Positions 12,586 through 25,135 of a stretch of DNA of 64,000 nucleotides are shown piece by piece (the stretch's first letter is position 1; each line of letters starts with the position of its first letter). The notes under the pieces are model-generated. The model saw nothing but the letters and a program-made list of their open reading frames with translations, was not told the origin of the DNA and made no database searches. Where the stretch lies: assembly GCA_963513935.1 (NCBI GenBank), contig OY740765.1, positions 146,013,618-146,077,617 on the forward strand, given 5' to 3'. Made by a program: the position numbers and the translations under genes. Origin of the DNA: Aphrophora alni. Its lineage: Eukaryota; Arthropoda; Insecta; Hemiptera; Aphrophoridae.

Positions 12586-15010
12586 TAATGAAACAAAAAG
12601 AAGCTATTTTCATATGGATGTCAGACAAGAGTTGGGTTAGCGGTTAAAAGTGGGGAATAATCAATGGGCTCCGTCGTAATTGTGTGAATGTCTAGAAATC
12701 GGAGTTGTCAGATTAGCTGTAATAAAAGTTAAAAATCATATCTTCCGATTTCGTTTAAAGTTTTTTTAAAACAGTATAACATTTGTGTTTTTTCTGCTAA
12801 CTCACGAACCGGGCATTTTTTTATGGCGACCTATACGTTCAATAGAGTCTACATTGTAGCACAACTGTATTAAAATACAATTTTTGTTCTTATAGCAGCT
12901 TCCTTCAAATTTTTATTTTTATAAAAAAAGAAACAAATGCTTCGAGAAATTGTTAAAATATCCCTATATATACAATTTCATCAAAATCAGTCCTCTCGTT
13001 TGTAACACAATCACAAACGACAGACAGACAAATAACTTCAAAAATCTTCTTTTTTGTCTCAAAGAGGTAGTTCCGCAAAAATTAGACAACAATTTACTCC
13101 ATACTAAGTATATGTGATACGTATGAAATATATTTATAAGATTTTTTAGGAAATTAAATAAGCGTGAAAACAATACATTAAATTGTCCAATTAATTGGAT
13201 ATTATTCTATTTATAACAAGAGGCAATTCGTGACCGTAGAGGAATCAAGTATCTTATATTTTCTTAAACGATAATTTTAAAATGCTCCTAAGCACAGAAC
13301 CTTCATTCAGATTCAATTAATTTACAAACCCAGTCGATCCCGTTCTTAGCCCTCATCAGCCTATACCGGCATTAATTATATCAATTTGTAACTTGTTTTT
13401 CTACCTGAAATAATCCTGATCAGGTTTGATTGCTCCGTACTTAAGGGAAAGTTAGGGTTGAGGAGTTCTCGCCCCGTGTGGGAACACTACGCCAGGGCGT
13501 CCAGTTTTGGAAACCAATCAGACTGGCTTCTCGGAGCGATATTTCTTGATCGCACCCTTCCGATCAACGAAATTCGTGAAACAATAAATAATAACAAGTA
13601 TTGGTGAACTTGTTTCTTCACTGGTCAGGAGGCACAGTTTGGGATGGATTCCCACGGGATGGCTTTTGATGAAAGACTTCAACGAGCGGATAAGAACGAG
13701 GTCTTGTTCGATAGTTGTTTTTTTATGGTACTATTGATCAGGTTTTCTTTTTTGTATGAAGCAATATATAGGTTGTTATATTTAATAATATTCGTTACAA
13801 TTCTATATGCAAAGTTCAGTTTCGGTACTTCTTTCTTCTTTTATTTTATTATTATTTTTTTATATATTTTTTGTTTTTGTTTTTGTTTTTGTTTTTGCAA
13901 ATTCGGATTATAAATAATATTTTTCACTGCTTAACACAAATTCAAAATATTAATACTTATTTCTGCTAAAAATAAAAATTCATAAAACATTCTACAAATA
14001 TTCATAAACAAAGCCAATTAAACTCAAAATATAGTCTGGGGGAAAATTTCATAAGACCAAAAAAAGCTCTAACAGAGATGTAATTTTACTACAATCTGGA
14101 CTTTCCGAATTGTGATCGTTAACGAGAAAAATTTAATAAATTTTTCGGATCGGTTAAAAGGACACAATAACCATAGTCATAGATTTTTTAATATATCAAA
14201 ATTACGTCACTCAACTTATTTCAAAATTTTGCGAAAATATAAGATTATAAACCACAAATTACCCAAACCGCTGGTATTTTTAAAACAATCAAAGCCAACT
14301 GTGACCAGGACTCACACAATTTGTTTATCTATTAGCCCAAAAAAATATTTTGGAGAATTAATTTATGTCTGTCTGTCTTCTGTGCAGTGCTTTACACCCC
14401 TAATGAATCGACTTTATTTAAATTTGGTTTGTGGATAAATTTTAATATTATCTCGAAATTTTGTTATTTGTTTTAATAACAAAAAATATAAAATTTCAAT
14501 TATCTCAAAATGATCAGTAAAATTATCAGATTTTGAGCAAATTTATATAAAATGTAGCCTTTAAGATCACACACAAAATTATTCAGCATTTATCAACATA
14601 TTAAATCATTATCAGTAAAACACTCAAATAAGCTTTAATATATCACTTATAAAAGATGTAATTTCTCAAAATTGACATCACCAATTTAGTAAAATGTTCA
14701 GCGAAATGTGAAAATTAATGTTCCAAACCAGTGTGACAAGTAAAAAAAAATACTGTTCAAGAAAATTACCAAAACGAAATAAACATCGTGTGCTGTCACA
14801 ATTTTAATTAGATATTATTGAGTTTAAAATGAGGTAAGTTTTAAAAAATTATAAATGAACGTGTTCAGACTGACTGACTGACAAAACAACTGTATTGATC
14901 GAATTGAAATTATCAAGGAAGGCTTCTATTACTACATAGATGAGTGATAAGAAACTGTTTTCAAAAATTATGATTCTAAAAGGTTTATGCTTAAGCACAT
15001 TTATCAGTTC
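12586..15010. other. Unannotated AT-rich DNA
   Basis: No gene was recognised. A GC-richer stretch at 13430-13700 (CGCCCCGTGTGGGAACAC, GGAGGCACAGTTTGGGATGG) is the most conserved-looking part but matches no family I know. A (GTTTTT)5 run is at 13868-13898. The open frames at 13644-13913 and 14112-14438 show no domain. Confidence 0.4.
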
Positions 15011-15017
15011 ATTATCA

Positions 15018-15340
15018 GGGTAACAAGAACGCTGAAATTTTGCATGGTGGTTTGTCTCATATGTTCAAACTTCACTAGGTAAGGGTTTTTCACAATTATC
15101 AGTTTTTCCAAAGGTAACAAGACATAGAGCTCTGAAATTTTGCATGGCGGTGTACGTCTCATATGTTCAGTGATCACTACGGAGGTTTAAAATATTTCTG
15201 ATTCTTTCTAAAAAACCTAAATTTGACCTAAAGTCTAAACCCATTTATCAATTTTCCCAGGGTAACAAGACGCGAAGAGCTGAAATTTCGCATGGCGGTA
15301 ACTTATGTCATATGTCCAATGTTCGTATTTCGATGATGTT
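15018..15340 (+). repeat. Rep-D copy 1 with three internal subunits
   Basis: The motif GGTAACAAG...GCTGAAATTTTGCATGG..., ending CTCATATGTTC, occurs three times (starting 15019, 15113 and 15261) with diverged spacers. Related copies lie at 33340-33480 and 35160-35330 on the other strand. Confidence 0.7.
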
Positions 15341-15744
15341 CATAATTTAACATAAAAGTTAGCTCAATTTATTCATTTTCACTCATAGATGAGATGACCA
15401 CTCATGACCCAGTTTTGTGTGAGATTTGTGGTTTTTTTAAATTTAAATTTTTTGAAAATCTTTTTTCTCTTTTTTGTATTTTAGATATTTTGAGAAATAA
15501 TGATCCTAAGAAATACTCTCCCTCTCCCTTTCTCACTCATTAAACAAACATTTTTCAACGTAAAAAAAATTTACATTTGAAACTTTGACTTTTATTTTTC
15601 TATGAAAATATTATTCTTACGACATGTAACTCAATATCCCAATTAAAACCATATATATTTTGGACATTGTTTTCAATATAAAAATTAATATTACATGATA
15701 TAACTGTTGGCGAAGCCGCGATGAGAAGCTGTAGTATAGTAACC
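15341..15744. other. Unannotated AT-rich DNA
   Basis: No coding or repeat signal beyond CCTAACCTAAC (the TTAGG type, minus strand) near 15741. Confidence 0.5.
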
Positions 15745-15965
15745 TAACCTAACTTATGACATGTACGGGAATGGTAAACCCGAAGAGTCCAAGTTGGATT
15801 TAAAACTTTCTTGAAGTAGTATTGGATTAAATCCCTCTATTCCATCTATCCTACTTCTCTTGACCAACTTTTGTTCTCTTTCAATCCTGACGATAAAATA
15901 TTCCAGGGTTGGGGATCTTTTTACGTTCTTTTCTTACCTTTTCATTGATAATCGAAAATAAATGT
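15745..15965 (+). repeat. Rep-A copy 8
   Basis: It contains GTACGGGAATGGTAAACCC, CTCTTGACCAACTTTTGTTC, TCAATCCTGACG and GTTCTTTTC. The terminal hairpin is degraded. Confidence 0.75.
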
Positions 15966-16559
15966 TTTTAAAGGAATCCATCTTCCAACACAAAAGGAAT
16001 CCTTATATAAGAAACACACAGACAAAACTAAGTAAAGAATAAATTAAAATGTTTTCTAGCGAGACAATTTTTGGGAAGACGGATTTTTATTATGAATGAA
16101 TCTGCGAGAAAATCATTGCATAGTTTTTACATCGTTAATTTTTACTGCAAAAATACAACTTACACCATCTAAATTCTTTGTATAGTCAGAATTACTTGAC
16201 CCAAATATTTGTTAGCCTCTGTCGTACGCGCAGTCACATTGTTTGTTTTATCAAGACATCTTAACTACTGTATTACAACTATGCTGACGTAATCAACAGT
16301 ACTTGTACCTCTTCACGATTCTCCACTCATTTGACTTTGATTTAATATTTAACTTCAACAAAAAATTGCCTAATTTATTCAGACTGGACTTTCTAGTTCT
16401 GTGGAAATAATATGTCCTAGGATGACGTGGTCAAATTTACGTCTTTTCATAAGCAAATATAATCCAATAGCTCTGAAGTGATTCAAACGAGATGCCGTAC
16501 AAATAAAATAACTCCCAAGTCCAACAGCTCGTTATAGGCCTTCCAAGGATGGCATTCAT
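15966..16559. other. Unannotated DNA
   Basis: Nothing recognised. Confidence 0.5.
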
Positions 16560-16745
16560 CGAGTGATGAGTGGTAAACACATCCAGTTCCCGTCGCCGTA
16601 GTTTCACCTTTCCTAACTAGAATTCGCTACCGATCGCTACTTAACGCCCACGATGCTGGGTCAAAACCTTAAATTTAGAACTACCATAGGATTTGAATAC
16701 ATAACCTTCTCTACAGAAAGCGATAGTACTAACTAGCGCCATCAT
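16560..16745 (-). repeat. tRNA-like / SINE-like segment
   Basis: On the minus strand, GATGGCGCTAGTTAGTA resembles a pol III A box, and about 35 bases on GTATTCAAATCC resembles a B box; a GC-richer body follows to about 16560. This looks like a tRNA-derived SINE head. The cloverleaf is not convincing, and it abuts the 3' end of Rep-C, so it could instead be a Rep-C variant end. Confidence 0.35.
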
Positions 16746-17345
16746 GGTACTTATCCAGCCCACCGTACAATGTAATACGAGCAAATCCACTAAATGTAGG
16801 GTAAATTTGTTTAACAGTTGCTACATTGTGTAGCCTATATCATTACGAGCCTCTTTTATCTCGTAGACGTATTTCGTCACGCGAAGTTGTACATATGTGA
16901 AACTGCTTCACATAATAGCTACGCTCGTGTCGGTGACTTGGGCTTTCCAGATCTTGTAAATATACGAATATCACATTTTCTTGAGAAATGAGGGTTCGAA
17001 ATTATATTTTTGACAATAACTTCGCTATTTGTCGTCGAATATAGATGGGGTTGGTTACCATTACGTTCATAATTGAAATATATCTAATTTATAACCTAAC
17101 TAACACACCAGATATGAACGAAAAACCGTTTAAAATGACCGCCTTTATTAGTTTTCATTCGATTTTTTTAGAATTTCAATAGAAAACCAGATTTTATGGT
17201 CCTATTTTATTTTTGTGGCCGCTATCGTGCTTACAAACAGATGAAGACTCCAACGACAACGACGACGGACGAATGGCATGTCAATTATCACCGACACTAA
17301 GAAAGGAAAAGATCAGTCAAAACCCAGAGGTCGATATTTTGGACT
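16735..17345 (-). repeat. Rep-C copy 2
   Basis: This is the reverse orientation: CATCATGGTACTTATCCAGC, CTACGCTCGTGTC, CCAGATCTTGTAAATATACG, GGGGTTGGTTACCATTACG, then the far 5' part with GACAACGACGACGGACG and GATCAGTCAAAAC. Confidence 0.8.
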
Positions 17346-17629
17346 ATTATCAAACTTAAACCTATGCTTCTTAACAGGGTGAGTAAAATGGAGTACAAGC
17401 TTTCTAGATACATTAAAACTCATAACTATGATATTTCTAATATCAAAATTATAGCAATTCATCATGATATTGCTTTATTCATGCAATATCCACCGACCCC
17501 ACTCATTGGAGCAATTTCCGAACATTTTTTACTTAATGAATATTAAATATTTTATTGAATATTTTGGTCAGATATTGGTCTAATTTGGTTTTTATATTAT
17601 ATTTTACAAAACACTGGGCGCGCTCTTTT

Positions 17630-17822
17630 TTGTTGTTGTTGTTTAAAAGCGAAAAACCTCTTGTCGTCTCCTTAAAAAAGGAAGAAAAGTTCATAAAACA
17701 CTTCAATAGCGTCAGAATCGGAAAAGAACAAAAGTTGGTCAAAAGATACCTGATAGGGGAAGATTAAAGATTAACGCTGGATAAATTTGTAGATCCAGCC
17801 AGGGTCCCTATAAGGCTCCGAA
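17630..17822 (-). repeat. Rep-A copy 9
   Basis: It begins with the reverse complement of the tail (TTGTTGTTGTTGTTTAAAAG), then GCGAAAAACCTC, AATAGCGTCAGAATCGG, AAGTTGGTCAAAAG and TAGATCCAGCCAGG. Confidence 0.85.
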
Positions 17823-19103
17823 TATATTAATTTTTGTTTTCTACAATAAAATATAAAAGAATTAATTATAAAAATAATAACAATAGTAAGAATAGTAAGA
17901 ATCCTTCGAGTATTTATCCTGTTCCACTACAACCGCCCCGGCCCTATACGTACAGTAGCCTTCTAATGGAAAACTCCAAAAATAATCGTTCTGTGTTTGT
18001 TTCCTAAAAAAAAATCACAATTGCGTTAAATGTGATATTTTAATTTTTTTAATGTTAATTTTTGTATTATTTGAAGTACACTAACAAATTAATTATCTTA
18101 AGTACAATTTTCAACTATTTCTAGCATTATCACTTTTTTTTTTTACAAATTGGCGAATAAAGAATATCTTCAACAATATTCCGAAATGCGTCAAGGAGTA
18201 ATATTACATTTCAAGTCTAGGAATAGTTTAAAATTTTACTCAGGATGTTACGAAAATCCTAGCAGATATAGGGAATAGTATAATAACATTACACTTACTA
18301 TATGTAAGTATTTATTGTAATTTAACTGTAATATTTTTTAAGGCGAAAAACCTTTCAGTCATTATCGCCTTTAAAAAAAAATTAAAAATAAATACATACA
18401 ACAAAGAACCACTCGAAAAATCTAATAGCGACAGGGTATTGTTGGCCAAGAGAGACCTAATAGGAAAGAGAGGGATCTACACGAAGAAAGGTGTAGATTC
18501 AGCTAGACGCTACACCTGCTCTCACTATGTGTGAGCCTCTGTTATACGACGGGTTATGAACAAATTGAACATTTTCAGAAACTCGAGTTTAGTTTAATAC
18601 GGACAATTTTTAATGAATTGTGGTATTGGGTGTTTGATTTTAATCCTTAAGTTAGCTATAGTGTAGTAGTGAAATAAAGAGGATTTATTTATTAAACACG
18701 CCGTTTGAATCCCCGTTACGCTACCCTACCTAATTATCCCGTAAAGAAATTTAATTAAGCCAGCAGCTATTTAACACATTAGCTGCAAAAGTATTTTGCA
18801 TTATTTTCCTATTTAGCCTAATTATAGTTCGCTCTGCTTATGAATGCTGTTTGAAGTAAATTAGTTTTCATTCTGATATATAGAAAGTCACTTTCAGATT
18901 TATTGACTAGAAAGAAACTTAAAGTAGAAATTAGTTACAAATTAATTATAAATGAACATTTAAGTGGATGAATAGAAGAAATTCTTGAAAGTATAATTGT
19001 AGAATTAATGTTAAATACAGAGTGCATGTATCGTGCTTTGTCAAGAAATAAGTTATTGTACTTTATTGTTAATTAAAAGTAAACGAAAGTGCACTCAACG
19101 GAT
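17823..19103. other. Spacer DNA apart from Rep-A copy 10
   Basis: Outside 18342-18541 no coding, RNA or repeat structure was recognised. TTTGAATCCCCG at 18703 is B-box-like but lacks an A box. Confidence 0.45.
18342..18541 (-). repeat. Rep-A copy 10
   Basis: Landmarks are AAGGCGAAAAACC, CTCGAAAAATCTAATAGCG, GGCCAAGAGAGACCTAATAGG, GAGGGATCTACACG, GGTGTAGATTCAGC and GTGTGAGCCTCTG. Confidence 0.85.
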
Positions 19104-19300
19104 TATAGTGAGTACGGATGTGGCAAACCCGTTGAAACCAAGCTGGATCTACACATTTCTTAATTTAGTCTTGGGTTAGAACACTTTCTTCTCCGATACT
19201 ATTAGAGTATTCAAGAGTTAATAGTCTCTATTTTATGCTCTTTTCTTCCTTTTTTTATGTCGACGATGACCGAAAGGTTTTTTATCCTTTAAACGACAAG
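19104..19300 (+). repeat. Rep-A copy 11 (internal deletion)
   Basis: The 5' landmarks AGTGAGTACGGATGTGGCAA and AAGCTGGATCTACAC are joined by deletion of the middle block to CCGATACTATTAGAGTATTC. The hairpin end follows: CGACGATGACCGAAAGG with TATCCTTTAAACGAC. Confidence 0.85.
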
Positions 19301-21968
19301 AAAAAATGTAACGATATCTGTGACGTGGTTTTTGAGAAAATAGTATTTTAATTTGAAAACTCATTTTGGGTAGTTGAACTCGATTATTTTTTTGGCTCAT
19401 AATAAAAATTAAGATCGTGTTTGTCATTAAAAGAGAAATATTTCGTCGTATTAGAAATTTTAAACGGGTCTCATTTTGAAAATGTAAAAAATAAGGTTTT
19501 GTTTTTTATAGCCTATATTGATGTAAAAAAGTGCGTAACTAAGTTTATATTCAACACACTGTCCGATTCCGAAGTCTTCATTTTTTTATGGGGGAAAACA
19601 GAACGGCAAACTATGAACTTTGATTTATAAACCATCATTTCCAAAAGTTTTGAATCACCCTGTAGTTTGTAGTATACTGTGAATATAACCTCACAAATAT
19701 GTGTCATATTTATTTGCACTTCATGTATAGAGAAAATTATGTAACATGTCTAAAATCGGTGTTTAGTTTTCGCGAAAATATCCCTTCTTAAAACCATTGA
19801 TCTCAAATCGGCTGTGACAATTTTCATCAAATGTACCCTCCTAAGGACCTAAACGAAACTTTGTCGTCTCTCACAGTTCACATATAAACATTTGGATATC
19901 GTCAAACATGCCCAATCAACATAAAACATAGTTTGGTTTTTATAAAATTGAGAGGTTTTCTTGCTGTTTTTTTTATTTGTTGTACTCAGTATGGGCTGGT
20001 TAAATATAGGCTCACTGCCTGATTAAATATATAAATATATAATCTAAACCAATTTGTCAAACGGTAAAAGCAAACTTCTGTGAGTTATTTCTATCATACC
20101 AAAATGAATCTTGACCACTGTTGGATTATTATTATTTTGGCTTCATTTAACAACAAAATTTTGATCGAAATATCTGATTGATTAGGAAAATCCTGTCATT
20201 TTCCTTTTTTAAATTATCCTTTTTAAACCGGCATTTTTGCTTAAATGACAAAAATAATTTCATTTGTATTTAAACAGTTTGAAGGGCGTAAGATAAAATT
20301 TTGCTGAAATAAACTCTGTACGTCCAGTGTAAACCTTCATCTCTTTAACACTGATTTTTTTTAAATCGTAATTTTGTGTTTTGATACACCCTAAATATTA
20401 AAAACTACGAAAAACTATCAATGGAATCTAATGAAAATATCCCAAATTTTAATAGCTTTATTTGTACCTGAGCCTGTATTAACCCACTCCCAACAACCTC
20501 CCCTTGTGAAACAATAGAGCCACCCCCTTTATTTAGTCTCGGAGAAAATAATAGGTGTGTGTGTGTCTGTGGAGAGAAAGAGCACAAGGAGGTGTGTCGA
20601 CGATTAACCGTATGAAGAAGGCATTCCCACGCGGTTTTTACTTTCTTATAAATAGGTAGTATAGAGAAAGTTATATGGTAGGTACAAAAGTTGACGATGG
20701 AGTTTTCACGACAAATTCGTTTTGAAGTCTTCTTACCCCCAAAAAAGTAATGTTAGGGATTGTCACTCATCTGTCCAGTGTTGTATCGTACCTGAAGAGG
20801 TAATTTTTTTCTTTTTTCCCTTTTTTTTATGACTCGACGTTTCGTGGGAAATAAAAATAAGAAAAACACTTTGATTCTATCAGAAACGGTTTTACAATTT
20901 TGATATTTTTCAAATTTAGCCTCTGAGCTAAACAAAACGTAATGTGTCGTCAACTCTAGTTCGTTAGTGAATTGGAAAAAAAAAATCGGCAACGAAGTTG
21001 TAATAAAAGACGTCATTTTCCTAATTAACTTGACCTATTTAAATGAATTTTTTGATGGGATGTGTATATTAATGGTATAAACTAGTGTGAAACTCGTAAA
21101 AGAAAAGTATACTTAAGGAATAATCGGCAAGTAACGAAACTCTACATTGATCGGCGTTATTTCAAATTTGATTTCAATCATAAATTAAGGGCGAATTAAT
21201 GACCGAAATTAAAGAAGTAATAATCTTTAAAAAAATATTATAATAATACAGATTACGTTAAAAATTGATAAGGTTTTTAACTTCTTATTTCCCATTCGTG
21301 AAAAAACTGAATATTCGGGTTTATTTGGGGGGGGAGGGCTCCATTGGAGTATTATTTTTTATTTGTAGATGGTTGTGTGATAAATTTAGTGCATTTTTTT
21401 AGCACCATTTATTGTTTATAAGACGATTAAGCATTTTTTTTAGAAAATCGTGGTACGCAGCTTATCCCCTGCGATGATACGACAAGCCGTGATCCGTTCT
21501 TTGATTATACCCTTGAATTTATATCCACAAAGAAGTCAGAGACGAAAATATAAGGCTCAGTATTTGAGTTGAACAATAATTGTAGTTTTACGGGTTCAGC
21601 TTCAGACTGAGCTAGTCTGAGAGGAGTCGGTGTTCAATAACGAATGTTGTCCTTGTAGTTACCTGAATTGGACCGTTAGATGGCAGTACTAGTACTTCTA
21701 ATTTCTGAACTTCAACGCGTATCATGGTGACGGGTCATCTATTTAGTAATCAATCATACAACTTCTAGAAGATAAAGAAGAAGTAGGCTACCGATAAAAA
21801 ATGTCGATTGGCCGCCATATTAGTATTTTCCGATCTTTTATTTTGAATAACAATAAAAACTAAAATAATCACTAAATTTAAATATGTCTGTTATAGCCAT
21901 TATTAAAGATTTAAAAAAAAATTTTAATCAAATTTAAAAACAAGTTCGTTAAACAAAATGTATTTATA
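19301..21968. other. Unannotated AT-rich DNA
   Basis: The open frames at 19421-19630, 19513-19719 (-), 20405-20587 (-) and 20753-21016 (-) show no recognisable protein. A phrase at 20660-20685 (TAGAGAAAGTTATATGGTAGG) recurs at 26978 and 48452, marking one more low-copy dispersed repeat. A GC-richer piece at 21600-21740 contains GTTAGATGGCAG. Confidence 0.45.
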
Positions 21969-22817
21969 CCGTGTGATCAGCTTAAAAGAGGTCCGGGTGT
22001 AATAATGTTTAAAATTATTACTTCAACTTGGTAATATAATTGTTGTTATTCAATTTAAGAACAAGATTTTGCGCAGTTTTGGTCTCATTAATTGAACACT
22101 GCATTAAAAAATGCGTAATACCGTATAAGAGCGGGTGTTTATTGTTGAAAACTTTAATAAATATGATTCTTACAAACAGTGTAGAGAAACATTTCTTGTA
22201 AAATTTGGTAAAGAAGCTCCAGTGAAAAGTGTTATTAACTTATTAAAAAGTTTCGCTAAACTGACAATATATGTAAAGGGGACAAATCTGTTTTAGCGGA
22301 ATAAAAGTTACAAGATATCAGTAGATCTCCTGTGAATGTCGATACACATCATGAAATTATCCAACAATTCATTGATCTGTTTGAAGAAGATGAGTGCTAT
22401 TGTTGGTTGCAGCAAGACGGTGGAACTTGTCATACCATGAATATGTTGCAAGCATTTTTAATGAAAGAATTATTTCCAAAGGATTTGGCCACCGAGATCT
22501 CCTGATCTCTCTAGTTTAAATTTCTTCTTATGGGGAGTTATTAGACAAATCAAGTATTCAAGAGTAATCCAAGTACTTTATTTAGAGCAGTTGAAAATAA
22601 ATATCAACCATGTTATTATTGTGAGGTAACTCTAAGAAAAGTTTTCAGAAGCAAAGTGAAGCGTGTTGACAAGTGTATGCATGCTAATGGACATCACTTT
22701 GAACAATTATTATAAGTTTTTGATGTTGAACAAAATAAAATAAAAATCTTCAGTGAAATCTGTTCTTTATTTTGAATACTTTGTATTACCCCTGGTTTCT
22801 TTTAAGCTGATTCACCC
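21969..22817 (+). mobile_element. Mariner-type DNA transposon relic
   Basis: The terminal inverted repeats match imperfectly: left TGATCAGCTTAAAAGAGG (21974 on) and right TTCTTTTAAGCTGATTCA (22797 on), with GGTGTAATAA / TTGTATTACCCC further in. Between them lie two pieces of a transposase ORF in the same orientation. At about 850 bp it is shorter than an intact mariner (~1.3 kb) because the middle of the ORF is deleted. The TA target duplication could not be assigned with confidence. Confidence 0.85.
22111..22710 (+). pseudogene. Mariner-like transposase, internally deleted and frameshifted
   Basis: The transposase would bind the element's ends and catalyse cut-and-paste. From ATG 22111 the reading is MRNTV, a premature TAA (22126-22128), then ERVFIVENFNKYDSYKQCRE and VKFGKEAPVKSVINLLKSF, the N-terminal helix-turn-helix of mariner-related proteins. 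The region with the first catalytic Asp is missing (deletion near 22290-22330). The ORF resumes as FEEDECYCWLQQDGGTCHTM, with the second catalytic Asp at 22416-22418, then after a one-base frameshift as WPPRSPDLSSLNFFLWG, with the third Asp at 22504-22506 (DD34D type). The C-terminal end ...FRSKVKRVDKCMHANGHHFE is recognisable up to about 22710. Clearly dead. Confidence 0.88.
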
Positions 22818-24414
22818 TGTTTTTAGGTTATGTTTACAACGATGTTTCTTTCAATTATAAATTTCTTATTTTTTGATCTAACAAAAGACGTTTTGGTCTT
22901 CCAAAAGAGTAATTTATAAAATTTGAAACGATTTCGATAAATACCAGCTACTTTTATGGCCTCGAAACTGCTGGTGATTCTCTATTTTGAGTGTCGATAA
23001 ACCTTTTTCTAGACATCAATATGCGACTAATATGAAGCCTACTCTGCAAACCTTTCTGAACATAATGGTATATTTTTATCCCCGTGAAATGACGGCAACA
23101 ATCAAATAGCGATGCAAACATTATATGAATAACCACGAATTTAGACTTAAAATGGGTAGTTTTTGGCGGCACACTTTTTTCCTCAACCATTGATTTAACC
23201 CATATTTAAAACAAATGAAATTCGATATAAAACATTTCATATATAAAGGGGAAAATTAATTAGATCTGAAATCTATTTTCTATAATTTTCACAAGGAATT
23301 GACTTTGTTTTAAGTCGAAAAACCGCCGTAGTTTTTGTCGCAAAACTCCCCCCCCCCAGATTTTTTTTTCCCCGGTCACTACCAAACTTTAAATATCTTT
23401 AAATATTTACAAAAGATATAGTTCTTGATAATTTTAAAAGCTTTCTATAAATGTCTCCAATTCGCGGAATATCTCTTTTTATTTTCTTCTTCACCGTTTT
23501 CATAACAGAATCCTTAATAGTTATTTTTTGAGGATACATATTATAAGAATTACATAAACAAAACACAGCTTTCACTCAGATAACAGTTGTGATGTATTGT
23601 AGAAAATCGGTACAACTGATTTTGAACAAAGGAATTTTCAAGTGTGACAAATCTAAATTTTGAACTTGATTAATATTTAATTTTGTGTAAAGATGTAACA
23701 AAGAATGGAATGTGTACGCAGAGTTTATTCAATTATAAGGATACAATTAAAATAAACAATTTTCATTCCACATAATTTGAAAGCTGTGGAATAATCAAAA
23801 CTACCTGTTGCATATGTATGTTTAGATCGAGAGATGTGTTCCACTACCTTCAGTTGGTATTTATGCATAACATGACAACATCAGACTGTCTGCCTGTACT
23901 AAACCCACATGCTCTGCAACTGTTGAACAGATATTGATTCAACTGATTTGTTGAATTGATTTAAAATGTAAAAAAATTGCAGTTTACTGAACTCTATAAC
24001 GAACGCGAGTTTTGAACTCGTTATTTCTGTAAATTACATACAAATCGATGTTACGTCTTTCGAGAAATGTCCACTTAATCAAAAATGTTGCAACTAGGTG
24101 ACGTCCTTACGATTCCTAACAGTTCATTAAAATGGACCTATTTCGATCGAACTTTAAATATAGGATGATCTCTCACATCCTACATCAGATTCATCACTGG
24201 TACTATGAAATTTGCAAAAACGAAATTGAATATTTCCCGTCATCATTAAAATCTCAATACAAGTTAGACGCTATTTACACTTTGAACTAGTTTACGTCGC
24301 AAGGTAAAGCAAACTTAGGCTATTTAAATATATTTTTCAAAATGTTTTTTAATTAAACTTTAAAAACTGTTTATGAGGTACGTATTTTATCTACTTATTT
24401 CCCATAAAAATTTC
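22818..24414. other. Unannotated AT-rich DNA
   Basis: There is a C run at 23347-23357 and no recognisable protein in the 78-codon minus-strand frame at 22954-23190. Confidence 0.45.
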
Positions 24415-24534
24415 GTTAGGTTAGGTAAGGTTAGCTTAGCTTATGTTAGGTTAGGTTAGGTTAGGTTAGGTTAGGTTAGATTAGGTTAGGTTAGGTTAGG
24501 TAAGGTTAGCTTAGCTTAGGTTAGGTTAGGTTAG
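24415..24534 (+). repeat. Interstitial (TTAGG)n array
   Basis: This is 120 bp of GGTTA pentamers, the insect telomere unit. They are organised as two near-identical blocks, each opening with TAAGGTTAGCTTAGCTTA and continuing with 4-9 clean pentamers. The shared opening shows that the array duplicated as a block as well as by slippage. Confidence 0.9.
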
Positions 24535-24714
24535 GGTATAGTCATAGCTAAAAATGTCGATCCGCGGTATTTGACTGAAAGTGATTTTCAACATGTTGCT
24601 CCTCTGTCACCGTACGTAAGTACGATAATGGTCACAAAAATTAAGATAGGAACACAAAATTTGATATAATACCATATATTCAACCTATAAATGCAATAAA
24701 AAAGATGAAAATTT

Positions 24715-25135
24715 GGTCATTTCAATTCTACATGTAATGGTACTGACCATAACTCTCTACGATGACAAACTGCGAAATTATTTTCAAGCTGACAAGAAAA
24801 TATGACATTCGTATATTTGTGACTAACGACTCGAAAGTAGCAAATGGAGGTTTTTTCACATGTGTGCACCTTTAAGACTGGAGACTATTTAATATAAACA
24901 CATCTACGAGGCCGTTAAGCCCTAGCCGGCGTCAAAAAGTAGTGATATACACAATTACGTGGTTCAGGAACCTGTGTAACAACTGTTTTAAACAAACTTA
25001 ACCTACTGGGTAAAGACTACTTGTTCTACCAATACAATTTAATATTTCCTACCTAGCATAGAGACAAACTTTTGGGCGTTACGCTTAGCTTAGAGGGTCT
25101 GCTTGTATTACATTGGTTAAGTACCATATGTTTTA
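24715..25135 (+). repeat. Rep-C copy 3
   Basis: It contains TTCTACATGTAATGGTACTG, CTCTCTACGATGACAAAC, ACACATCTACGAGGCCG, AAAGTAGTGATATACACAAT, CCTGTGTAACAACTGTTTTA, TTGTATTACATTGG and TTAAGTACCAT. Confidence 0.85.

Noticed and set aside
13644..13913. 89-codon frame ending in Phe/Cys repeats
   Set aside because: The C-terminal half is a (GTTTTT)n microsatellite, and the N-terminal part matches nothing recognisable.
21660..21700. CTCF-like site (GTTAGATGGCAG)
   Set aside because: It is only a partial match to the motif core, and such words are frequent by chance; not listed as a feature.
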